A stretch of DNA of 64,000 nucleotides, taken from the NCBI RefSeq assembly GCF_020923435.1, contig NZ_CP087263.1, positions 2,499,970-2,563,969 on the forward strand, read 5' to 3'. Each line of letters begins with the position of its first letter. Within the stretch, counting starts at the first letter, position 1. Position numbers and translations under genes: made by a program. The notes under the pieces are model-generated. The model made no database searches. It was not told where the DNA came from and saw only the letters and a program-made list of their open reading frames with translations. Of this stretch, positions 50,950 to 59,924 are shown in pieces. The stretch is from Brevibacillus humidisoli (GTDB lineage: Bacteria > Bacillota > Bacilli > Brevibacillales > Brevibacillaceae).

Positions 50950-53751
50950 TCAGATTACGACGCTCTTTTCCGTCATGGGCGGAACAGCCAAGGTGAGACT
51001 GCCGTTCCAATCCTTCCCGGTGCCGCTCTGATAGTACTGATCACTGAGAAAAAAGTAGTGCTTGGCCGCCTTATCGAGCGGGTTGTGTCTGATCACTCGC
51101 AGGAACCCTTCACGCGCGTCAAAAAACCTCCCCTGCTGATAGAGTAGGATCGCCTCCTCAAACCAGTCCTTTGTGTATGCTTTTCTCTGACGCATACGGT
51201 CTGCGTCTCCCTGATAGACATCGTAGAGGAGAATCGGTTCGCGGCCTTGCTCGACTTGGACCATGCCCAGATTGCGGCATGAATACGGCTGCAGACCTCC
51301 GGCAGCAAAGAGACCGGCTTCACTAATCAGAATGGATGCCCCCAAGGTCTCAGTCAGCCCCTCCAACGAAGCAGTCCGATTCACTTCGTCGGAAATCACT
51401 TTCCCTTCCACGCGTTCCTCTTCCCCGATGATACCCAACATCAAGGGGCCACTGTGAATGGCAATTCCGATCTCAATCGCTTTTTTTCCCTCGCGCCCAC
51501 GTTTTTCGTTGAACAGATGCAATTGCTCGCGCATCGCAACAGCTGCTTCAACCGCCTGTCCTCCCTGTTGTGGAAACAAGGCGAGGATACCCGATCCAAG
51601 GTATTCACTGACGATTCCTCCATGCTTGGTGATGATCGGACTAAACGTACGTAAAAACGCGTTGATAAAGCGAAAGTTTTGCTCCGTGGTCATCTCCTGC
51701 ACCAGCAGGTGGAACGAACGGATGTTTGCAGTGAGGATGGTCATCTCCTGCTTGACGTGATCACCCATCTGCAAATCGATAATGCTGTTTTTCCCCAGGT
51801 GCTCGATGAACTGCTGCGGCACAAATCGGTAGCTAGCTTCATGAAGCGCCATCATCTGGCTCATCTGCTCGCGAATCCGCTCCGCCATCTGGTTAAACTG
51901 ATGGCCCAACTCCTCCACCTCGTCTCTGGAACGAATGGTGACGACAGCATCCAGGTTGCCATCGGCAAATCCTTGGACACCGTTTCTCAGTTTGCGGATG
52001 GAGAGTAGGACATAGATCGTCATCACGATCAACCCTAGCAGGATCAGAACAAAAATGGTGATGATTTTCATCGTGATCGTAAACGAGACTGCTTCGGAGT
52101 CTCTGAGGAAACCGTTGGTATGTCTGCCCACTTCGTAGACACCTGTCAGATTTTCCTGCTCATCAAACAGCGGAACGAGTGCGTACACCTGCTTTGCTTT
52201 ATGGGACGCCTCTTCACTCGTGAACAGTTCATTGGCTTGCAATGCCGCCCGCCGATCAGGGTCCAGCGGGAAGGGCGTAAACATATTGGTTCCTTCATCA
52301 TCCATGATCAGGTACAAGCGTTCGTTCTCAAACTTGTACAAACGATTGTAGAATCCGCTGTCCATCATATCGACCGTCTCTTCAAACACGCTGTCCATCG
52401 CTTCCTTGAGCTCTTGATATACCGGTCCCATGTACTGCTGCGGCGATTTCATCTGTTTCAGCAGTTCAGGTTCGATCAAGAGTGCCCCATCATAGCCAAA
52501 CAACTCGATATCCCGCAGCACTTCCTCTTCCAACTGCTCCCCAAATGTGGAGCTGATGGTATAGGAGAGATACAGCATTCCGGCAGCAATAACCGGAACC
52601 AGCACGATGATTTGTTTGAGGATGATCGACACTTTTCGCCCCATCACCCGAACATACAACAATCTCCCCCCATAAACAGTCAAACCCGCAATGACGAGCA
52701 GCAGCGACCACAGCAGCAAGCGAAAAGCCAACGTTTTTCCGTCATATACTGCTTTGTCCATTACATGCTGAATCTTCCCCTGCTTGTCCAGCTTGAACAC
52801 CCTGTCGGAAAACGCAACGATAACACTATTGTCGTCACCTAGTGCGAGGTCTGCTGCCAGCGCGGAGGTTTCCAGTCTCCATTTCGTCAACGAATCACGT
52901 GAGAGCAGTGTCTCCAAACGATCGGGGTGGTGGAGATTGGTGCGACGCAGCAGTTGATCCGTATGCGTAAGAAAGTAGATATCCCCATTGTCATCCAGTC
53001 GGAGGCTTTCGGGTACTGCCCGAACCGTTTCTCCTGCCAACGGATAGACTCGTCTGGTAGTGCCATCCCGCTGCAGCCAGTAAATCTCTCCCTGTCTGGT
53101 CGAATAAATGATTTTGTCAGGTTCGCTGCCAGCCACCTGATAAGCGTAACTGTTCTCCGGCAACTGAAGCCGTAGCAGTTCGGGTTGTGAAGGGTTGGCG
53201 AGATCGATTTGAAGCATCTCTACATATTGGTCATCTACCGAAAGAAAGGAGAGCGAACCGTCACGGTACTGTAGAGCTTGGATGTTTCCTCTCACATAGT
53301 ATTGTCCTCTCTCATATTCCCGCCTGTAGACCACCTGATCGGTCCGGCCGTCTGAGTGATGGCGGACGATCTCCTCCGCTCTCACATGCAGGTCTTCGAA
53401 ATCGACAACTGCCCTGAGAATGTAGAGATTTCCCGCGGGATCCGCCGCCACATCTTCAAAGTTGTAATACGTACCATTCTCCCCGGTTTGCTGCGGGAGT
53501 TGGTATTGAATCCTACCTGCGGGGTCCAGCTTCACGATCGACTCGTCAGAATCGTGATATCTGTCCTCGTTGGACTGGTTGATGGTGTAGAGGTTGCCCG
53601 AACCGTCCACCACCACCTTGGACAACGCCTCTAGAGGGATGTCTCGCAACACGGGAGAGTAGGCATATTCCTGTTTATACCGGTAAGCAAATGCTCCAAC
53701 AGAGCTTATGAGAACAGCAATCAACAACAGTTGGACGAGCGTTTTTTTCAC
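50950..53751 (-). CDS. Membrane protein with beta-propeller, HAMP and degenerate class III cyclase domain
   Basis: 933 residues. Membrane segment at about 5-23; NHL-like propeller with repeats of the GNLY/GDIYF type (about 40-330); segments at about 343-362 and 376-396; an external Cache-like domain (400-555); a segment at 560-584; HAMP (585-638); class III nucleotide cyclase domain (665-845); helical C-terminus with TPR-like WFEEAILLYQQGRFFDAREGF. The cyclase has the expected fold, but both metal-binding Asp positions are changed: LTANIRSF has Asn676 and EYLGSGILALF has Ser720. It is thus probably a catalytically inactive receptor. GTG start with AGGTGTAGG upstream. Confidence 0.85.
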   Translation of the reverse strand: MKKTLVQLLLIAVLISSVGAFAYRYKQEYAYSPVLRDIPLEALSKVVVDGSGNLYTINQSNEDRYHDSDESIVKLDPAGRIQYQLPQQTGENGTYYNFEDVAADPAGNLYILRAVVDFEDLHVRAEEIVRHHSDGRTDQVVYRREYERGQYYVRGNIQALQYRDGSLSFLSVDDQYVEMLQIDLANPSQPELLRLQLPENSYAYQVAGSEPDKIIYSTRQGEIYWLQRDGTTRRVYPLAGETVRAVPESLRLDDNGDIYFLTHTDQLLRRTNLHHPDRLETLLSRDSLTKWRLETSALAADLALGDDNSVIVAFSDRVFKLDKQGKIQHVMDKAVYDGKTLAFRLLLWSLLLVIAGLTVYGGRLLYVRVMGRKVSIILKQIIVLVPVIAAGMLYLSYTISSTFGEQLEEEVLRDIELFGYDGALLIEPELLKQMKSPQQYMGPVYQELKEAMDSVFEETVDMMDSGFYNRLYKFENERLYLIMDDEGTNMFTPFPLDPDRRAALQANELFTSEEASHKAKQVYALVPLFDEQENLTGVYEVGRHTNGFLRDSEAVSFTITMKIITIFVLILLGLIVMTIYVLLSIRKLRNGVQGFADGNLDAVVTIRSRDEVEELGHQFNQMAERIREQMSQMMALHEASYRFVPQQFIEHLGKNSIIDLQMGDHVKQEMTILTANIRSFHLLVQEMTTEQNFRFINAFLRTFSPIITKHGGIVSEYLGSGILALFPQQGGQAVEAAVAMREQLHLFNEKRGREGKKAIEIGIAIHSGPLMLGIIGEEERVEGKVISDEVNRTASLEGLTETLGASILISEAGLFAAGGLQPYSCRNLGMVQVEQGREPILLYDVYQGDADRMRQRKAYTKDWFEEAILLYQQGRFFDAREGFLRVIRHNPLDKAAKHYFFLSDQYYQSGTGKDWNGSLTLAVPPMTEKSVVI

Positions 53752-53876
53752 GTTTTCCTACACCTTTCCATTCGGGTTATGGCCAAGCCATGTGAAAACA
53801 TGGAATGCATCGGACACTGATCGTCGCGTACGGTCTTTGTTCTCCGGATTGTTTAGCGAAAGCTGTCGATCTGAGG

Positions 53877-53906
53877 TTGTCTCCTTTTTCCAATCTATAG
53901 TATGAT
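53877..53906 (+). promoter_or_regulatory. Promoter of the DUF4280-MORN pair
   Basis: TTGTCT (53877-53882) and TATGAT (53901-53906), 18-base spacer, about 55 bases before the DUF4280 start. No operator is obvious in the gap shared with the divergent cyclase-like gene. Confidence 0.5.
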
Positions 53907-53966
53907 TAGCTTTGGAATGGAACAAATCGTATGTATATTCTGTCTTGTTCAGGAAGGAGCACACTG

Positions 53967-54353
53967 ATGGGATTCTTGGTCTGCCAAGGGGCAAACATGC
54001 AATGCAGTTTTGGCAACGCTCCAGCCGTACTTTCCGTGCTGCCGACAAATCGGGTGACCACTTCCACCCCTCTTGCAAACATCATGGACAACAAACCTAT
54101 GGTCAACATTCCTCCGTTCGGGATGTGCAATTCAATGGCCAATCCACAGGTTGCTTCTGCTACAGCGGCCAACAAAGGTGTTCTCACCCCTCAACCTTGT
54201 GTTCCGGTAACAGTGGCCCCCTGGGCTCCGGGAGCACCAACTGTGCTGATCGCCAATGTGCCGGCACTGAACAATTCCTCCAAGCTGATGTGCAATTGGG
54301 GCGGCATGATCCAGATCACCAATCCCGGACAGACAACGATACAAGCACCTTAG
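53967..54353 (+). CDS. DUF4280 PAAR-like protein
   Basis: 128-residue protein beginning MGFLVCQGANMQCSFG, the signature of the DUF4280 PAAR-like family, with further NIPPFGMCNSMANP and LMCNWGGMIQIT. PAAR-like proteins cap the spike of contractile injection systems; DUF4280 members occur beside extracellular injection loci and toxin genes. Conserved Cys and Pro-Gly residues fit a compact spike tip. ATG 53967 has AGGAAGGAG upstream. It is on the strand opposite the baseplate operon 1.7 kb away. Confidence 0.88.
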   Translation: MGFLVCQGANMQCSFGNAPAVLSVLPTNRVTTSTPLANIMDNKPMVNIPPFGMCNSMANPQVASATAANKGVLTPQPCVPVTVAPWAPGAPTVLIANVPALNNSSKLMCNWGGMIQITNPGQTTIQAP

Positions 54354-54398
54354 CATGCACACTCATGTCTGTTCTCAAATAGAGAGGAGGACGAGCAC

Positions 54399-55991
54399 TT
54401 GAGCGAAAGATTAGGCACTGTCAAAAAACTAGCTGCCAGCCCCTTGGCCGCTCTGTTGAAACCAGCACAGGGCGCGGTCGAGAAAGTATTCGAGTTCACG
54501 GGGAAGCCAGCCTCTGTCAAGGACTACGTGCTGTTGGGAAACTACTATGTAGCGAAAAAACTTCTTTTTCTGCTGATTCTACTCATGCTCCTGATCACTG
54601 CCATCATCTACTTCGTGTTTATCAATCCACCTGCGTTGGTCAGCAAATGGCTCTACGGCGTTATCACGATTCATGAGAAAACGGAACCCGTGTATACCTA
54701 TACCGCCAAAGTGATCATTTATGATCCAAATGAAGTGCTGAAATATGAAGGTGACCTGACAGACGGACTGTTTGACGGCACCGGCCGACTGTATCAGGAT
54801 GGCAAACTGCGGTATCACGGAGAGTTTGCCAAGGGCGTGATTAACGGATTGGGCACCATGTACAACAGCGACACGGGAACCCCTCTCTACAAGGGAGAGT
54901 TTGTCGACGGGGTCTACTCCGGAACAGGCAGTCTGTTTTACGACGATCAAACAATCCGATACGAAGGCGAGTTCCAAAACGGCCAGATGAGCGGCAGCGG
55001 CAAGGAGTATCACCCCAATGGAGTCATCCGGTACGAAGGGTCCTTCGCGGCCGGGAAATACAGCGGCGAAGGAAAACAGTACGATGACCAGGGACGGCTG
55101 GTCTACGAAGGCGGCTTCCAAAACGGACTCTACTCCGGAGATGGAACCGAATATTACCCTAACGGGTACGTAAAGTACAAGGGCACCTTCCTCGCCAACT
55201 CCTATAACGGCGAGGGCGTGCTCAACTTTGCCAGCGGTCAGCAGCAGTATAAGGGAACATTCGTTGCTGGCGCCTATGACGGACAGGGTCAACAATACGA
55301 TGAAAACGGTGCGCTGCTCTATGAAGGCGGATTTCGCAGCGGCCTGTATGACGGACTTGGCACCCTTTACGACAACCGAGGCATCCCGTACTACAAAGGA
55401 TTTTTCCAGCTGGGTGAACTCTATTATGAAGGCTTCATCGGCCTGACACCCAAAAAGGTAGAAGAACTTCTGGGGCCAGCGGATGATGCCAGCCTGACTG
55501 CTCCTGCTAAAGCGGACACCCCAGAAGCAGCAGCGACAGCGGACAAACCAGCTGAACCTTCAGACGCTTCCGAACCTTCTGTCCTACAGCAGGCAGCTTC
55601 TGCTGAATCCACAGCAGGCACGGCTGCCGGATCATCTGCTCCACAGCTCCAAAACGCTGCTAATGCTGGTTCGAGCTTACTATATGGTGATTACCAGATG
55701 GCGCTATCGTTGACACGTTCTGCCACCGAACCATCTGAGCAGCGTATCAGTTCCGTCAAAATCTGGGGGAGACAGACGATCAATCAACTTTCCCGCCAGT
55801 TGGAGCAAGCAGAACAGTCGCAAGCGGAAGGCGGTCAGGTAACCAAGTTTACCGACAAGTCTGGTCAATCTCTGGTCTACCTGAGGGACAACTACCGGTT
55901 CCTGTTTCACATAGACAGCCAATCAGGCTTGGTCAAGTCTGTTGAGATCAACAAACAGAGCGAACAAGATTGGGAGGGCATCAACAAATAA
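54399..55991 (+). CDS. Membrane-anchored MORN-repeat protein
   Basis: 530 residues, TTG start with AGGAGG upstream, 45 bases after the DUF4280 gene. A positively charged N-terminus is followed by one membrane segment (about 54-74), then ten MORN-type units of about 24 residues (115-345) such as YEGEFQNGQMSGSGKEYHPNG and YKGEFVDGVYSGTGSLFYD (parts of two). The C-terminal 180 residues are Ala/Ser/Pro-rich (365-425), then a small folded domain (LSLTRSATEPSEQRISSV onward). MORN blocks act as membrane- or partner-binding scaffolds. Function unknown; the pairing with DUF4280 suggests a role with the injection particle. Confidence 0.85.
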   Translation: MSERLGTVKKLAASPLAALLKPAQGAVEKVFEFTGKPASVKDYVLLGNYYVAKKLLFLLILLMLLITAIIYFVFINPPALVSKWLYGVITIHEKTEPVYTYTAKVIIYDPNEVLKYEGDLTDGLFDGTGRLYQDGKLRYHGEFAKGVINGLGTMYNSDTGTPLYKGEFVDGVYSGTGSLFYDDQTIRYEGEFQNGQMSGSGKEYHPNGVIRYEGSFAAGKYSGEGKQYDDQGRLVYEGGFQNGLYSGDGTEYYPNGYVKYKGTFLANSYNGEGVLNFASGQQQYKGTFVAGAYDGQGQQYDENGALLYEGGFRSGLYDGLGTLYDNRGIPYYKGFFQLGELYYEGFIGLTPKKVEELLGPADDASLTAPAKADTPEAAATADKPAEPSDASEPSVLQQAASAESTAGTAAGSSAPQLQNAANAGSSLLYGDYQMALSLTRSATEPSEQRISSVKIWGRQTINQLSRQLEQAEQSQAEGGQVTKFTDKSGQSLVYLRDNYRFLFHIDSQSGLVKSVEINKQSEQDWEGINK

Positions 55992-56017
55992 CCTTCCTTC
56001 TTCCCCGCGAAATGCCC

Positions 56018-56056
56018 AAAGCAGAAGGTGCGTCACAGATCCTTCTGCTTTTTCTC
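56018..56056 (+). terminator. Terminator after the MORN-repeat gene
   Basis: aaagcagaagg (56018-56028) pairs with ccttctgcttt (56041-56051), followed by TTCTC; 27 bases after the stop. On the opposite strand it could also slow transcripts from the convergent baseplate operon. Confidence 0.75.
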
Positions 56057-56082
56057 TGCCTTGGAGGTGCTATACCCTCGGT

Positions 56083-57753
56083 TCACTCTTCCGGCGGCCA
56101 TTCAGAAGAAGCCGCTACTTCCTGCCCGTTTTGACTCGCCAGACCCGCTTCCGCTCGCTTGCGCAGCGCCCACCAGCGCACACGCACAACCATTGGTTCC
56201 GTCAGACTGTTGGTCTTGAGGCCAATCCGGAATGTGCCTCGCCGTGGATAGACGACAACTCCCAGTGAAACTCCTGATAAGCGTGAACAAAACTCGTCGT
56301 CAAAAGCCTCCAGATCGCCGTAGTAAGTTCGTTGCGTCTGATCGAGGATGTCTGAAATCACATCGCTTTCTACTTCTTCCAGCCCAACCGAGACGAATAC
56401 CTGACCTGGCCCTAAACCGTGTGCGATCTCTTCGGAAACGGTATGCTGCTCTGCCTTGACGAACAGATGAACACCGGAGCGTGCCGTCTGGTCCAGTGGG
56501 ATCTCTACTACTCCCGTAGCTACCTCCTCGCCGATCTGCTTCGCCTTCGGCAATCCGAGATTGAACTGGAACTGCTGCTTCTCCTCTTCATAGCTGACCG
56601 CCAATTGGGGTTGTTCGCCGTCAGGCAGTTCATAGACCGAAGACCTGGCCGTGAAACGACACTCTGCCCCCTCCTGTGTCAGCAGACCCAGCCTGTAGAG
56701 CAAGGTCGAATTGTAGATATACTCCTGAAAGGGCACAGGCTCTACTTGTTCGATCATGTAAGTCGGTCCCATCTGCAGCAGGGCGATTTTCGCCAGACAA
56801 ATCCCCTGATCGGCCGGAAAAGCAAGCGACTGATCCAGACTGCGATTATGATAGTCAGTGAGGATACGCTGCTTCACCGGCTCCGTGATCACTTCGATCT
56901 GATTGGCAAACGAGACGATATCGGGGACTTGTCTATCACCGATCGAGAGCTGAATTGTCCTCATCCGCGGTGAAATCGTCCCTCTCACAGGCTCTGCGCC
57001 TGCCAGATCCGGCACGACCGCCCGAAACAGATAGGTGACAGTGTATTCCGACTGCTGCTGATCCGCCGGTTCGCGAAAAGCTACCTCACCTTCACCTGCA
57101 GGGTTGATCAATTGAAAGTGGGTAGATTCCACCTCGTAAGAGAATGTAATGCGCGGTGTCTGCAGTGTCTTCTCCACATGCAGCGTAAGCGGAAACACGT
57201 CACCCGGGTTGACATAGCGAGGCGTGGTTTGCCAGATGCGTACCTGACTATCCTCATAGATCAGGCAGGTGTCCTGCAGCATGGCAAGCGCCTCATGTGC
57301 AGACAGTTCCGGAGCTTCTTCCCGGATGAACAGCTTGTAGCTTTCCAGTACGCGATTGTGTTCGCTTACTTCCTCTGAGCGGACCGACGCGTTCCCGACC
57401 GAATGAACCGGCTCTTTGCCCTTTTCGTCATAGGCAATATACAAATAGACGTTCTTCGCATATTCGTTGTTGGTAAAACCCTCAATCATGGACAGCTTCA
57501 GGGTAACCGGAGATGCTACAATGATCTCTCGTCCCAAAGCATCGAGGGCAGCCCCCATCTCAACGGAAATCGTCTTGTCATCTACGGCAACTACCTGCAG
57601 TCCGCTGATCACGCCGGCTCCGTGCAGCAATCGATTGATGAGCCGCCGCTTGTCGTTTATGTATTTCTGCTCCGATTCAAAGTCGCGCACCGTCAACAGT
57701 TTCCCGTAAAAATAACGGTTTCGTTCGAAGGGGTAGTACCGGGTATCCTTCAT
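56083..57753 (-). CDS. Unassigned 556-residue protein of the baseplate operon
   Basis: 556 residues; start ATG 57753 with AAAGGAG upstream. The N-terminus is striking: RNRYFYGKLLTVRDF, then KRRLINRLLHGAGVISGLQV and a beta-rich stretch with GAALDALGREIIV, resembling N-terminal domains I associate with contractile-particle loci but cannot name. The middle (about 190-290) looks like immunoglobulin-type beta folds (VNPGDVFPLTLHVEK); the C-terminus has SGVSLGVVVYPRRGTFRIGL. No signal peptide or membrane segment, so it is likely a structural particle protein. Last gene of the operon. Confidence 0.8.
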   Translation of the reverse strand: MKDTRYYPFERNRYFYGKLLTVRDFESEQKYINDKRRLINRLLHGAGVISGLQVVAVDDKTISVEMGAALDALGREIIVASPVTLKLSMIEGFTNNEYAKNVYLYIAYDEKGKEPVHSVGNASVRSEEVSEHNRVLESYKLFIREEAPELSAHEALAMLQDTCLIYEDSQVRIWQTTPRYVNPGDVFPLTLHVEKTLQTPRITFSYEVESTHFQLINPAGEGEVAFREPADQQQSEYTVTYLFRAVVPDLAGAEPVRGTISPRMRTIQLSIGDRQVPDIVSFANQIEVITEPVKQRILTDYHNRSLDQSLAFPADQGICLAKIALLQMGPTYMIEQVEPVPFQEYIYNSTLLYRLGLLTQEGAECRFTARSSVYELPDGEQPQLAVSYEEEKQQFQFNLGLPKAKQIGEEVATGVVEIPLDQTARSGVHLFVKAEQHTVSEEIAHGLGPGQVFVSVGLEEVESDVISDILDQTQRTYYGDLEAFDDEFCSRLSGVSLGVVVYPRRGTFRIGLKTNSLTEPMVVRVRWWALRKRAEAGLASQNGQEVAASSEWPPEE

Positions 57754-57778
57754 ATGCAAACTCCTTTCCAGGTTGGTG

Positions 57779-59890
57779 TTACTCCAACTGTGAATCCAGC
57801 TGCAGCCTGGTGTGAATGCCGATCCGATTGTCACGGTCAAGATCGGTCAGCAGAGTGTCCGACGGGATGACTGACTTGTTGTCCAGCAGCATCAATGACG
57901 GTTCCGAGAGGTAGGTGTTGATTCCCAGATAGGTATGCTGATCGAGATACATCCAAGGCTGGAGGACCACCAGCTTCGCCTCGGTAAAGGCGGGTTTCTG
58001 CTCCTCCAGCAGTCGCTGGACGATCATCCGCTCTTTCTCACTGCCGAGCCGCTCTTGTCTGACGAGAACGGAAAAGGTGTAGGGATCGTCTCCGTACAAC
58101 TGCTTGACCAAAGGGGCAACCGGCATCATCTGACGCATCCGCTTCAGTTGAAATGGTTCGACGATCAGTGGTTTTTCACCGAGATACAGTTCGATGATGC
58201 GCTCAATCCCGTACCTGGTTCCACGCAGTCGATACAACTCCGGTGCTTGTCGAATCAACTCCCGTACCTGCTGTTTTGGCCAACGGTCATCGACGACAAT
58301 CCCCAACCAGGCGGCGAGCCAAGCAAGAAAATCGGACGGCACTGTGTCCACGTCAAAGTAGCGGGATACGTGCTCAATCTGCTCGTCCATCCCCTCCAGG
58401 AAGCCCCCGAACAGCGCGAAGAATCGTTCCAGAAAGTCTCGGCTGGCCTCGTTTTCCTGATACACTCCCGGTAAGTAGGAGAGATAGGAAGTGCGCGGAA
58501 AGTAGACGTGGAGCTTTTGCAGCTGCGGCGTATGGTACTTGCTTCCCATCAGTTCGATCTTCAACCAGAGATAACGGCCTTTGGCCTCAAAGAACAGTGC
58601 ATCTCTCGGATTTATCAACGGGGTTGACCAAAGCGGGTCCAGCAGTCGCAGTTTCTCGGCAAACGGGGTATCGGGGTCTCTGATCAACTGATCCAGGTCA
58701 GGAATAGTGCGATCGGCAGCCGTGACATGTTTGTGATCAGCTGCGATATAGCTGACCCGGATTTGGGTATCTCCCGGAATGTCTGCAGTCAGGGTGAGCC
58801 GATGCCAGATCGTCTCCGCTTGGGTACTGTCAAAAGAAGCAGAGAGGTACACACCCTCCGCTTGTCCGGTGACAGGCCAATCCATCGATCTCGGTTTCAG
58901 CTGCAGGATGGTCAGACAGTTCCTCTCCCGATCAAACAGATAAAGCCGATTGCTCTCACCCAGCAACAGCTTGTCAGCATGACCGCGGTACGCTGATACC
59001 TTTTCTGTGGAATGGCCGTCTTGGCTAAGCTTTACGAGAAATCGCGTGTCTTCTTCCCAAGGTTTCCGATCCCGTCCACTGCCAAAGTAGAGATACCCCT
59101 CTGTATCTGCCACAAAGCCAGCGTACGGAAGCGGGTCAAGCAGCGTGCAGAATGGCTGCAGCCCCTGGTCAGGCAACAGGGTGTACAATGTCTTGCGATC
59201 GCTGTCAAACAAGCAGAGACGGCTCGCTGCCATCGTCAAGTGAAATCGTTGCCGCAGACTGTGAACACTGTGCGGTCGGTCCAATCGCAGTAGATCATTC
59301 CGGTAGACGGCGATTACTTGACCGGCTCGGTTCACTTTCACTACCCCTAGTGAAACACCAGCAGGCAATACCGGCCTGTCTCCCACTCCGCCTCCATCAA
59401 GGGGTACGACTGCATAAAGGTTCTGCCCACTGTCCACTGTTAGGGCGAGTGGACAAAAAGGGAACCCGTTCCACTCGCTCAACGTCCACAGCGCTTGACC
59501 GTTGGCTAGTGCATAGGCGGCCAGCTTTCGTTCTCCGAGTGGATCAGCCAGATAGAGAATCGGTTCGTGACAGACAATCTGTGCCTGCGGCGTAAACAGA
59601 CCATGCCCGGACAAAAACAGGACGTCCACGTGCTCGTTGCGATAGTCGTATATCTTCACGTTGGCTTGCTCATCCAGGATGACGAATCGTTCCCCTCTCG
59701 CTACCGCCAGATCACTGACAGCGGTATGCTCCTCTCCAAAGAGCGTACCGAGAGAAAGGATGCGATCAGCAGCCCACTCTTCTACCTGCTGGAGAAGCAG
59801 CCCCCTTTCTGTCACCTGTAGATTTTCGCTTGTACCCTTATGCCAATCTGATGGCTTATTGCAGGTAAAAAAGCGAGATTGATCGTTCAC
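57779..59890 (-). CDS. Phage tail I-like baseplate protein with N-terminal propeller
   Basis: 703 residues from GTG 59890. About residues 60-350 read as a beta-propeller (repeated GYLYFGSG, RLYLFDRERN, RLCLFDSDRKTLY blades). The C-terminal 240 residues match the contractile-tail protein-I-like domain: YLPGVYQENEASRDFLERFF, DFLAWLAAWLGIVVDDRWP and ELYRLRGTRYGIERIIELY (parts). P2 gpI-type proteins form baseplate wedges; fusion to a propeller points to a surface-exposed adhesive role. It lies 34 bases after the J-like gene. Confidence 0.85.
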   Translation of the reverse strand: MNDQSRFFTCNKPSDWHKGTSENLQVTERGLLLQQVEEWAADRILSLGTLFGEEHTAVSDLAVARGERFVILDEQANVKIYDYRNEHVDVLFLSGHGLFTPQAQIVCHEPILYLADPLGERKLAAYALANGQALWTLSEWNGFPFCPLALTVDSGQNLYAVVPLDGGGVGDRPVLPAGVSLGVVKVNRAGQVIAVYRNDLLRLDRPHSVHSLRQRFHLTMAASRLCLFDSDRKTLYTLLPDQGLQPFCTLLDPLPYAGFVADTEGYLYFGSGRDRKPWEEDTRFLVKLSQDGHSTEKVSAYRGHADKLLLGESNRLYLFDRERNCLTILQLKPRSMDWPVTGQAEGVYLSASFDSTQAETIWHRLTLTADIPGDTQIRVSYIAADHKHVTAADRTIPDLDQLIRDPDTPFAEKLRLLDPLWSTPLINPRDALFFEAKGRYLWLKIELMGSKYHTPQLQKLHVYFPRTSYLSYLPGVYQENEASRDFLERFFALFGGFLEGMDEQIEHVSRYFDVDTVPSDFLAWLAAWLGIVVDDRWPKQQVRELIRQAPELYRLRGTRYGIERIIELYLGEKPLIVEPFQLKRMRQMMPVAPLVKQLYGDDPYTFSVLVRQERLGSEKERMIVQRLLEEQKPAFTEAKLVVLQPWMYLDQHTYLGINTYLSEPSLMLLDNKSVIPSDTLLTDLDRDNRIGIHTRLQLDSQLE

Positions 59891-59924
59891 CTGCTGTCAC
59901 CCCGCGTTCTGTCTGATACCTGTC

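Noticed and set aside
54579-55295. 238-codon minus-strand frame opposite the MORN repeats
   Set aside because: The long open frame follows from the repetitive MORN coding sequence; the plus frame has the repeats, a start site and a terminator.
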